From the NCBI GenBank assembly GCA_020698575.1, contig CM036245.1, positions 1,015,837 to 1,079,836 of the forward strand: a stretch of 64,000 bases of DNA. The letters are read 5' to 3'. This DNA comes from Bostrychus sinensis. Taxonomy: Eukaryota > Chordata > Actinopteri > Gobiiformes > Eleotridae. The position numbers and the translations under genes were made by a program. The notes beneath the pieces were generated by a model that saw only the letters and a program-made list of their open reading frames with translations, had not been told where the DNA came from and ran no database searches. Below are positions 23,412 through 35,400 of this stretch, in pieces (position 1 is the first letter of the stretch; each line of letters begins with the position of its first letter).

Positions 23412-26400
23412 ATAGTAGCAGATGTCCTCTGAAGCCAAGTGCTTGTTCACCTGAGCGTCCTCTGTCAGACCAGGTTAAGTGTAATGGAGAGGGTTGACCA
23501 AAGAGGCTTTACGTCTCTTTATGGTTTGTTTGGTAAACACACAGTCAGCCTAAACCAGAGGAGAGGTCAGAGGTCAAGAGCCAAAGGTGTGGAGGTCAGG
23601 TATAGAGTGTGGGAAGATGCTCAGGACCTCCTCTACACCAGTGACTCAAACTGTTTACACCAAGTACCACCACAGAAGATATTTGGTTTTCAAGTACCAG
23701 CTTTAAACCTGGACTAAACCAGGTCTAAACCTGGACTTAACCAGGTCTAAACCTGGACTAAACCAGGACTAAACCAGGTCTAAACCCGGACTGAACCAGG
23801 ACTAAATTGGGTGTAAACCAGGATTAAATTAGGACTAAACCAGGTCTAAACCCGGACTGAACCAGGACTAAATTGGGTGTAAACCAGGATTAAATTAGGA
23901 CTAAACCAGGTCTAAACCCGGACTGAACCAGAACTAAATTGGGTGTAAACCAGGATTAAATTAGGACTAAACCAGGTCTAAACCCGGACTGAACCAGAAC
24001 TAAATTGGGTGTAAACCAGGATTAAATTAGGACTAAACCAGGTCTAAACCCGGACTGAACCAGGACTAAATTGGGTGTAAACCAGGATTAAATTATGACT
24101 GAATCAGGAGTAAACAAAAGATGATCTAAACTTCTCTACTGGATCAAGCCCAAAAATAAACTAAATCACGTCCTGAACTGCAGAAGACCCCTGAGCACCA
24201 CCAGCAGAGGGCTGCGTACCATCAGCTGTACCCGTACCACAGTTTGAGAACCACTGCAGACCATTCTTAAGAGAAGGTTTTAAATCTCATGAGTATTTTG
24301 TTTTGTATTTGGAATTCCTCTCCAGCGTGAAAATCTCTCTGTAGTTCTGTCCTCTCTGTGTGTTCCCTCGTGTGTCCACCAGAGGGCGCTGCTTCAGTTC
24401 AGGACCTCTCTCTCTGCGGTGCTGCTTTTTGAGTGAGTCCAGGACAAAGTGAGCTCAGAGCAGGCGTCTCTGTGTCTCTGCGTCTCTGTCTCTGTGTCTC
24501 TGCGTCTCTGTATCGGAGCAGAACGCGTAACTCTGAAGATAAACCAGAGTCATGTTCATGTTCTGACTCTGACATAATCTCAGAGTAAACAGCGCTGCAG
24601 TGAGGGGTCATTCGTCATGGGACAGGAATTAGGATTTTTATTAAACAAACTGAGTCCAACTGTTCCTCTGAGTAATAGTCCAGTCTCTCAGTCGGTAGTT
24701 CTGCTGTTGGTTTCTCTGGTCCAAGTCTGGGTTTAGTTTAATCCTGGGTCAGTCCTTGTCTAGGTCCTGGGATGTGAGGGCAACAGAGATGCCCAAACAT
24801 TCTCTTCCCCAGACACTTCCTAGGTGTTTAGACTAAGGTAGACTTTATTGTCAGTGTAGGGAAATTAGTTTTTGAGCCATCCTTCAGTGTCTGTGGGGTT
24901 AAACCTGTCAGGAGCAGAGGACCAGGTCTGAGCCAGGATCCTGGTCCTCGCTGGAGGATTATTGTGCATGTTCTGTGCGGTTATGTTAAGGTGAGTCCTA
25001 GGCCTTTTCTCAGTGAGCACTAGGGAGGGTCCAGGAGGCTCTGAGACAGTGGTCCTCAGCTCATTTTTTTGATCCCAGTTCTTAAACGATACCTGGGTTT
25101 TCGATACCGGTGCCTGAGTGATACTTTTTTTGATCCCTATGGTGAGCTAATTCATCTTCTACCATCATAAAACACAACAATATTCAATAAAAGATCAATT
25201 TTTGGAGCTAAATTCTCAGCTGTGAGTTAAACCCGTAGTGTGTATGATTTATTCTGTTCTTTATTTGATTTATGCAAAGGAACATTAAAGGTCCCACTAG
25301 GAACTGAAAAAAAAATTGACACCAGTAGTATAGTAACTTTTCTGTTGATACCACAGAGATATTGTTTAACAGTATCCAGAGGTATTCTACTCTGAGCTCC
25401 TCCCTGACAGCTCCGCACGCTTTTATTACCAACCCCCTGTGGAGGAAACTCATTTCAGAGACTTGTATCTGAGATCTTGTTCTGTTGGTCCTGGGCTGAA
25501 GTCCAGGAACAGAACAGCTCTCAGGTGAGGTCCAGGTGAGTCCACTGTGAGGTCCAGTCCCACTTTAAGGAGGGGACACCCCAGGCCAATAACGGGGCGT
25601 CTGGCGTGGTCGGACAGACTCAGTACAAGCCGCTCTTCATTGCTCCAGGTCACCCTCGTGTGTCACTACACCCTCGTGTGTCACTACCCGCCAGTGGAGA
25701 CGTGAGGAGACGTCCTGTCTCTGAGCGCTCGGCGTTGGGTCGCTGTGTCCCGGTCTTTACTCTGAGTTTATTTTCTGTCTGCTGCAGTGTTCGCGAGCTC
25801 CAGTCCCTGCTCCTGAGGAAGGCTGTGGGAGGACGAGGAGACAAGATGGCCGCCCTGCTCATGAGACGCATCGAGAAGGAGCGGAGTCAGCTCCGGTCCG
25901 TCTCCATGGCAACAAACATCAACAACAACATCACCGCGGCGACGACTCCAGCTCCGTTCAGCGAGAAGGTCTTCCACACCCAGAGGGGGCAGTACACCGT
26001 CCGCATCAGCGCAGGTAGGACACCATTAGCATCAGCGCAGGTGGGACAGCATTAGCATCAGCTCAGGTTGGACAGCATTAGCATCAGCTCAGGTGGGACA
26101 GCATTAGCATCAGCTCAGGTGGGACAGCATTAGCATCAGCTCAGGTGGGACACCGTCCGCATCAGCTCAGGTGGGACAGCATTAGCATCAGCTCAGGTTG
26201 GACAGCATTAGCATCAGCGCAGGTGGGACACCGTCCTCATCAGCGCAGGTAGGACACCATTAGCATCAGCGCAGGTGGGACAGCATTAGCATCAGCTCAG
26301 GTTGGACAGCATTAGCATCAGCTCAGGTGGGACAGCATTAGCATCAGCTCAGGTTGGACAGCATTAGCATCAGCTCAGGTGGGACAGCATTAGCATCAGC

Positions 26401-29400
26401 TCAGGTTGGACAGCATTAGCATCAGCTCAGGTGGGACACCATTAGCATCAGCTCAGGTGGGACAGCATTAGCATCAGCACAGGTAGGACACTGTCCTCAT
26501 CAGTGCAGGTAGGACACCATTAGCATCAGCGCAGGTGGGACAGCATTAGCATCAGCTCAGGTTGGACAGCATTAGCATCAGCTCAGGTGGGACAGCATTA
26601 GCATCAGCTCAGGTGGGACACCAGTAGCATCAGCGCAGGTAGGACACTGTCCTCATCAGCGCAGGTAGGACACCATTAGCATCAGCCCGGCACCAGCTCA
26701 GGTGGGACAGCATTAGCATCAGCTCAGGTGGGACACCATTAGCATCAGCGCAGGTAGGACACTGTCCTCATCAGCGCAGGTAGGACACCATTAGCATCAG
26801 CGCAGGTGGGACAGCATTAGCATCAGCTCAGGTGGGACACCATTAGCATCAGCGCAGGTAGGACACCATTAGCATCAGCGCAGGTGGGACACCATTAGCA
26901 TCAGCGCAGGTGGGACACCATTAGCATCAGCGCAGGTGGGACAGCATTAGCATCAGCGCAGGTGGGACACCGTCCTCATCGGCGCAGGTGGGACACCATT
27001 AGCATCAGCGCAGGTGGGACACCATTAGCATCAGCGCAGGTGGGACACCATTAGCATCAGCGCAGGTGGGACAGCATTAGCATCAGCGCAGGTGGGACAC
27101 CGTCCTCATCGGCGCAGGTGGGACACCATTAGCATCAGCGCAGGTGGGACACCATTAGCATCAGCGCAGGTGGGACACCGTCCTCATCAGCGCAGGTGGG
27201 ACACCGTCCTCATTAGCGCAGGTGGGACACCGTCCTCATCAGCGCAGGTAGGACAGCATTAGCATCAGCGCAGGTGGGACACCGTCCTCATTAGCGCAGG
27301 TGAGACACCATTAGCATCAGCGCAGGTGGGACACCGTCCTCATCAGTGCAGGTGGGACACCGTCCTCATCAGCGCAGGTGGGACACCGTCCTCATTAGCG
27401 CAGGTAGGAGACAGGAGGACATGAGACACCAGTCAGTGTGGGTGTGTTCCTCTGTGCAGTCATTCGTCAGTGTCCCTTACATTCAGGTCTCTGTGTTGTC
27501 CTTTACATAAAAAAAACAGCTGTCCATTGTGTTTCTAGATCAAAACTTAAAAATGAAAATGGTTCATATTTAAAGTTAAACACAAACGCTCACATCAACA
27601 CCTTTTTAATGCATTTATGCTACACACAAATTAATCAGGTTTTGTTTTTCTTTTTTTTTATGTGTCGATTATCATTCAGCCCTAGCTTAGACTTATTTTT
27701 TGAGAAGCCCTCGTGACCCACTGTGAAGCTTTGGTAAGTGCTCTATAGAAGTGAACTCATGCCTTTGGTACAGTCGCAGGACAACTGTCCCGGCTCAGAT
27801 AATGTTTCATATTCCATCTTCTTCCACTTTATCTGGAGCCAGGTCATAGGACAGCAGACACATTTTTGGAGCTAAATCCTTAGCTGTGAGTTAAACCAGT
27901 AGTTTATATGATTTATTCTGTGTTATTTATTTGATTCATGCAAAGAAACATTAAAGCTCCCACTGGGAACTGAAACTTGGTGCTGAGTAAAAGTAATTTT
28001 TTTGATACCAGTAGTATTGTAACTTTCTTTTGATACCACAAAGGTATCATTTACTCATCATTTAACTATACCCAGCCTATGGAACACTTTCCCAGGGAGT
28101 CTCAGCTGCTCCTCTCAATCAGGAGGAGCAGTGGCTCTACTCCGAGCTCCTCAGCCTCTCTCTGAGGGAGGAGGTGCTGCTGCTTCACACTCGGCTCACT
28201 CCGCTCCAGTACAGGCTGCAGGTCCTGGTTCTCGTGCGTGCTCTCCCCACTTTGTGCTTTATCTGTAATAATCAGAGTAAACTACAGCAGGTTCACACAA
28301 AGCCTCACTGTGTCAGGTTTGGGCCGGGGCCTGTTGCCTGTTTCCTGCTCCGCTCTGTGTCGATGCTGAGGACATGAGCTCATTCACAAACACAACACCC
28401 GTCTCTGTAACACCTCCTGCACAGGCGACAGAGGACAAACAGCCATCCATCACCGACTCTGACACACGGGCTCGGAGCCGCAGACAGGAGCAGGGAGGGG
28501 TCTTCTCAAAATATAAACCTGCTGCTAGATTAGGTCACAGTTTTTATTCACAAAAGCCAGTTTATTCCCTGTGTGACCCTGTGGTTTATTTAAAGTCTGT
28601 CTTCTCCAAACGTCCTCTGTCTCCATGTCCCTCATCAGGAACAGACCTGGAGCTGGGTTCTGTTTGAGTAATCCTGTATTCTCTGGTACTGAGTTTCTGA
28701 GTCCTCAGAACGCTCAGTTCCACCATGAAGCCCCGCCCACTCCAGGAAGCACTGACCAATCAACAACGAGCCCTCTGCATCCAGTCTGCTCTCAGTCATT
28801 TATCACAGCTCTGTTTCCACTGATTCCTCACAGACATTTTTACTTTTTACACAAAGTTTAAGGAAGTGAAGGGCTTTTTTTCTTTGATTATGTTCAAAAG
28901 ACTGGAACACTCTGCTGCCCTCTGCTGGTCTCTTCTCTTCTTCCAGTAGAGTTCTTATTAAAAACGTTCTCTTTTAGTCCCATAATGTTTTTAAAGTCTG
29001 TAAAAGCTGCTGCTGTTCAGGAGGAGACCAGGACTGGGTTAGAAATATAAATAAAAGCTGAATATAGAGTTTTTAAAGTTAAATACACATCAGTATGCAG
29101 TTACTTATACTCACGTTACTCTGTAGTAAGTCACAGTATGTGTCAGGTTCAGTCCTCCTGATCTGCTGTTGTTTAAATCCTGTGCTGTGAACCTGTTTCT
29201 GGTTGTGAGGCTGCAGTCTTCGCTGTGTTTAGGTAAAAACTTTCTTTCTTTCTTCCTCTGATCTGTTTCCTGTCCACAGTGAATCCTCTGCATCCTCTTC
29301 TCTCTCACCACTAACTTCATGTCCTCTGTCACTGCATCCATTTTCCGTCGTTTATCCAGGGCCGGGTCACGGAGGCAGCAGTCTAAGCAGAGATGCCCAG

Positions 29401-32400
29401 ATTTCCCTCACCCCAGACACTTCCTCCAGCTTTAACTTAACTTAACACTTAACTCGTGTTTAATCCAGTCTGAACTAAGAATGAAATGTTCTGACCACAC
29501 TTAGGTAAAACCTTAAACAGCAGTTGCTTATATACACTAGCTTTATTTTTAGAAAAGTTGCCACAACACTTGTTTTCTCTCTGAATACGGCTGATTATCA
29601 CAAGCACAAGTTGAATTAAAAACAACATTTTCCCTTTTATTTCTGTTCTTTGGCTCGTTGTTTTTGCCCGAGCCTCAGCTGCTCCTCTCGATGTGGAGCA
29701 GTGGCTCTAGTCCGAGCTCCTCTCCCTATCTCTAAGGGAGCGCCCAGCCACTCTGTGGCGAAAACTCATTTCTGCTGCTTGTATCCGGGATCTTGTTATC
29801 TCTGTCATGACTCAGGTGAGAGTAGGAACTTACCGTGTTTTCTGGACTATAAGTCGTACTTTTGTTCATAGTCTGCCTAGGGCTGTGACATATACTCGAC
29901 ATGAAATATTAAAATATTTCAGGTGTTGGTTAGAGGGCGCTCTAGGCTTGTGTCCCAGCATCTGCTGCACCTGTACCACTGACAATTTAAAATGTAAACA
30001 TTACCACTAACAACTTAGGCTATAAAGACAACTGAGAAAGAGCGGAATAATTGGAAATGGAACTGATGCTGAGTCTGACGACAGCCACGCAGAGGAGGAA
30101 GCGGCGCTTCGTCTACCTCCGGAGTTGGCGGAGTTGTTCAGAAGCGACACCGAGGATGAAGAATTTAAAGGATTTAGCGATTAGGAGTGAGATGGTGAGT
30201 TTGGTGAACTTGTTATATTATGTTCTTTATGCTATAGTTATGTGAATAACTGTTAATATATTACGTTAACATACGAGACACCTATTCAGTTCGTTGTTTA
30301 TGCTTCATGTAGCTGAATAACCATCAATGTGTTACGTTAGCATAGCGCACACCTATTCAGCTGTTGTTCTCTATTCTATTATTACTATAACTTGCCTTTC
30401 AACATAAAATGTCTGTTCTTGGTGTCGCATTTTGTAAAATAAATTTCCCCCCAAAAATGCGACTTATATAAGTTTTTTTCTTCTTCATTATGCATTTTTT
30501 TGGCGAGTGCCACTTATAGTCCAGAAAATACGGTAGATTGACCTTTGCCTTCTTCACCTCAGACCGATACAGCGACCGCGTTACTGCAGACGCTCGTGAT
30601 CGGTAAAGAAATGCAGTGGAGTTATTGATCAGTCTGTGATTGTTTCATTCAGTTGCTGCTCTTGTGCAACACGCTCTCGCTGCAACAAAGCATGATCCTG
30701 AGACTCTGTCAGAATCCTCCTACATTACAGAGTTTTTCCTCCCTTCATCTTCAGCGCGTCGCTCTCTCTCGTACCTGCCCCTCTCTCTCTGCATTCCTGC
30801 GCTCTCCCGCTGCAGTGTTGTGAGTTCAGCTCCGTCCTGAGGAACCTGAGCCTCTGAGCGGTTGCATCATCGCCGCCGCTCTGCACACGCTCAGTTTGGC
30901 CCGGACCAGAGAAAAAGAGAGAGAGATCCCTGCGAAACATTTAGTTTGGACCCGAGCCCACAGCACTGCTTCCAATTATCTGTGCAGCCCCAGCGCTCTC
31001 CGTCTCAGTGCAGCCCTGTCCACTTACTGCACTTCCTTCCTGACTTTCTCCGCTCTTTAAAACCAACGGGACGTGGAGTTTGGTTTTGTTTTTTTGTGAC
31101 CATGAAACTGTGAGAGGATGATGTTGCTGCCTCGCGCCTCACGGCTGTGTTTTTTGCTCTCGTGTGTTCTTCTGTGCCGTCCGGACGAAGCGGCTGGACA
31201 GAAGGAGGACAGCGGAGGGGACAGGGACAGGATCCAGGTGATGTTCACGCCGACCGTGTGCAAAGTGCGGTGCGTTCAGGAGCGCTGCGTAAACTTGTGC
31301 GAGCGGGGAGACGTCCGGACGGTGTACAGCAGCGATGGGCAGAGAGGAGCCGAGCAGGGGAACGCGCAGGGCTTCAGAGTCTGTGAGTACGAGTCGTCAG
31401 AACTTATGTCTCTGGGTTTTCCTGATGCTGAAACGTGCACAGCTGGGTCTTTTCTGGTCATTTTTTTTTTCATTAGTTTCACAGCCTTTGTTGCTGGAGG
31501 TCAGGGGTTTGATTCCCCGCAGGCCTCAGCCACAGTAGGTGCCCAGATAATGGAAGGGTTTCAGGTGTAGAATTTTATCAGACCATCGTTGTCAGAGATC
31601 TGTGAAAAAACACATTGCCTACAAAGACTTTATTATTTAAATGTTCCATATTCTGAACCAGGACTAAACCAGGACTAAACCAGGTCTATACCAGGACTAA
31701 ACCAGGACTAAGCATGGTCTAAACCAGGACTAAACCAGGACTAAACCAGGTCTATACCAGGACTAAACCAGGACTAAGCATGGTCTAAACCAGGACTAAA
31801 CCAGGACTAAACCAGGTCTAAACTAGGACTAAACCAGGTCTAAACTAGGTCTAAACTAGGTCTAAACTAGGTCTGAACCAGGACTAAACCAGGTCTGAAC
31901 CAGGACTAAACCAGGTCTAAACCAGGTCTAAACCAGGTCTAAACCAGGTCTAAACCAGGACTAAACCAGGTTTAAACCAGGTCTAAACCAGGACTATACA
32001 TGGTCTAAACCAGGTCTAAACCAGGTCTAAACCAGGTCTAAACCAGGTCTAAACCAGGTCTAAACCAGGACTAAACCAGGTCTAAACCAGGTCTAAACCA
32101 GGTCTAAACCAGGTCTAAACCAGGTTTAAACCAGGACTATACATGGTCTAAACCAGGTCTAAACCAGGACTAAACCAGGTCTAAACCAGGTCTAAACCAG
32201 GTCTAAACCAGGTCTAAACCAGGACTAAACCAGGTTTAAACCAGGTCTAAACCAGGTCTAAACCAGGTCTAAACCAGGACTAAACCAGGTCTAAACCAGG
32301 TCTAAACCAGGTCTAAACCAGGACTAAACCAGGTTTAAACCAGGACTATACATGGTCTAAACCAGGTCTAAACCAGGACTAAACCAGGTCTAAACCAGGT

Positions 32401-35400
32401 TTAAACCAGGTCTAAACCAGGACTATACATGGTCTAAATCAGGTCTAAACCAGGTCTTAACCAGGACTAAACCAGGACTATACATGGTCTAAACCAGGTC
32501 TAAACCAGGTCTAAACCAGGACTAAACCAGGTCTAAACCAGGTCTAAACCACGACCAAGACAAACTACTGCTCCAGGTCTGTTTATTGTAACATGGTTAA
32601 ACAGAGGAACAGGGAGCTTTAGGTAAATAACTCTCATGTGACTTAGAGCTGGAGAAGAGTGAGGAGCTGAGGTGGTGATGAGGTGAGGTGGTGATGAGGT
32701 GAGATGGTGATGAGGTGGTGGTGAGATGGTGATGAGGTGAGATGGTGATGAGGTGAGGTGGTGAGCTGGTGATGAGGTGGTGATGAGGTGAGGTGGTGAT
32801 GAGGTGAGGTGGTTAGAGCTGATGATGATGAGGTGAGATTGTGATGAGGTGGTGGTGAGATGGTGATGAGGTGGTGATGAGGTGAGGTGGTGAGAGCTGA
32901 TGATGTGAGATGGTGATGAGGTGGTGGTGAGGTGGTGATGAGGTGAGATGGTGATGAGGTGGTGATGAGGTGAGGTGGTGATGAGGTGAGGTGGTTAGAG
33001 CTGATGATGAGGTGAGATTGTGATGAGGTGGTGGTGAGATGGTGATGAGGTGGTGAGATGGTGGAGGTGAGATGGTGATGAGGTGGTGATGAGGTGAGGT
33101 GGTGATGAGCTGAGATGGTGATGAGGTGGTGGTGATGAGGTGGTCATGAGGTGAGGTGGTGAGAGCTGATGATGAGGTGAGATGGTGATGAGGTAGTGAT
33201 GAGGTGAGGTGGTGATGAGGTGAGGTGGTGAGAGCTGATGATGTGAGATGGTGATGAGGTGAGGTGGTGATGAGGCGATGTGGTGAGAGCTGATGATGAT
33301 GAGGTGAGATGGTGATGAGGTGGTGGTGAGATGGTGATGAGGTGAGGTGGTGATGAAGTGGTGATGAGGTGAGGTGGTGGTGATGAGGTTGTGGTGATGA
33401 GGTGGTGATGAGGTGAGGTGGTGATGATGAGGTGAGATGGTGATGAGGTGGTGATGAGGTGAGGTGGTGATGAGGTGGTGATGAGGTGAGGTGGTGATGA
33501 GGTGAGATGTTGATGATGTGGTGATGAGGTGGTGATGAGGTGAGGTGGTGACGAGGTGGTGATGAGGTGAGGTGGTGATGAGGTGAGGTGGTGATGAGGT
33601 GGTGATGAGGTGAGGTGGTGATGAGGTGAGGTGGTGATGAGGTGAGGTGGTGATGAGGTGAGGTGGTGATGAGGTGAGGTGGTGACGAGGTGGTGATGAG
33701 GTGAGGTGGTGATGAGGTGAGGTGGTGATGAGGTGGTGACGAGGTGGTGATGAGGTGAGGTGGTGATGAGGTGAGGTGGTGAGGTGGTGATGAGGTGAGA
33801 TGGTGATGAGGTGGTGATGAGGTGGTGAGGTGGTGATGAGGTGAGGTGGTGATGAGGTGAGGTGGTGATGAGGTGAGGTGGTGATGAGGTGGTGACGAGG
33901 TGGTGATGAGGTGAGGTGGTGATGAGGTGGTGATGATGAAGATAGGGAGAGTTGCTGCGCTGCTGTCTGTGTGCAGTGGGTTTAATGTGTTCATGTAAAA
34001 GCCTTTCTCTGTGATGTGAAGAGGAAATGCTGATTTTCTGTGACGGGGGTGAACTCTGCGACCTGGGACCCGCGCAGCTGCCTCCGCACCTGCCCCGTCT
34101 CTAATGTAGTCCAGCCCCGCAGCGCTGCATTCTGGGTAACAGCCGGCAGCTCTCTCTCTCCGTGTAGACTTTGATGTGGTCCGAGCTCAGACACATGGAC
34201 CGCATCAGTTTAATGGCTCCGCCTCCCGCTCATGACATCACTATCAGAGTCTTTTTTAACGCTCAGCTTTTACAGCGGCTTAGATTCTGAAGTCACAAGA
34301 AAACCTGACACGGTTTTGGCTCAGAAGAAAGATTCCTTATTGTGGGAAAAATCATCTGCAGGGGCCTCCAGAGGTTGTCTGTATTTCAATTCAGTTTTAA
34401 TCCTTTCTTTATTCCAGACGCATGGTTTTGGTCCATAACAACAAATAAAACATACAAAAATATAAAAAGATAATCAGTCAATGAAAATATTAGGTAAAAA
34501 AAAGTACATAGAAAAAAAATCTCATTTGAAAATAATCACAGTTATGCTTGTTTTAAAATATTACTTTGTGTTTGTACTGTTTTTATAAAAATATATGGAA
34601 AAAACATGGCATAGTCTTTGATCGCCTTTAGAGATAAGTTCTATAGATGTGGGTCTGCAGGGGATTTTTGGAAATTTAAGGAGGCCACGACAATCTTGAC
34701 TTTACACAAATGAATGAACAGGAAACTATGGATGTTTCACTGCCTAACGCCTTTTTAATACTGGATCAACAAAAATGAACATGACTTTAGCAGATTTCTG
34801 TGTTGTTCTGTACAATATTTGACACCAGTGTTTGGTTCCAGTCAGAAACAAGCAGCTTCACACTTCCTGCTGACGTCTTTAGCACAGAGCACTGTCACAA
34901 TAATGAAAAGTTTTATTCTGATGAAGAAAGAATATACCTCCTGCTGTGATAGTCGCTGTGCAGTGATGGGACATGTTCTAAATGATCTGTGAAAGTGTAT
35001 TTTCATATTTGAGTCCAGTCTGATGCACTATTTCTCCTGTGTTGCGTGTTGTTTGCTCGTAACTCCAGCGTTCGCTCCTGATCCTGATGCGCTCCATCTG
35101 TTTCTGAGGCACAACTGGGTCACGCGCTGGGCCTGTATTCTTCTATTCTTCTGAGGACGTTTCCACTGCTCACACTCAGCCTCAGACCGAGCTAACGCCA
35201 GTCTGCGAACAGCTGACGACTTTACGCTCGCTAATCCAGCTCCGGGCTTTGGCTCACACTCGCGGGGCTGCAGCTCATTTAAAGCAAAGGTAGCTCAGTG
35301 GTTCCCAACTGGTGGATCAGGGCCCAGAAGTGGAGCGCGGGTTGTTATTTGAAGTTTAAATGTTGTTTTTAATGGCCTCGAAATAAACAGTGGATATATG

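Noticed and set aside
31490..31525. tRNA B-box-like GGGTTTGATTCCCCGC
   Set aside because: No matching A-box or cloverleaf could be built nearby. At most a SINE scrap.
32813..33994. 393-codon minus-strand His/Pro/Ser-rich frame
   Set aside because: Repeat translation of the GATGAGGTGAGGTGGT array; no splice sites or conserved domain.
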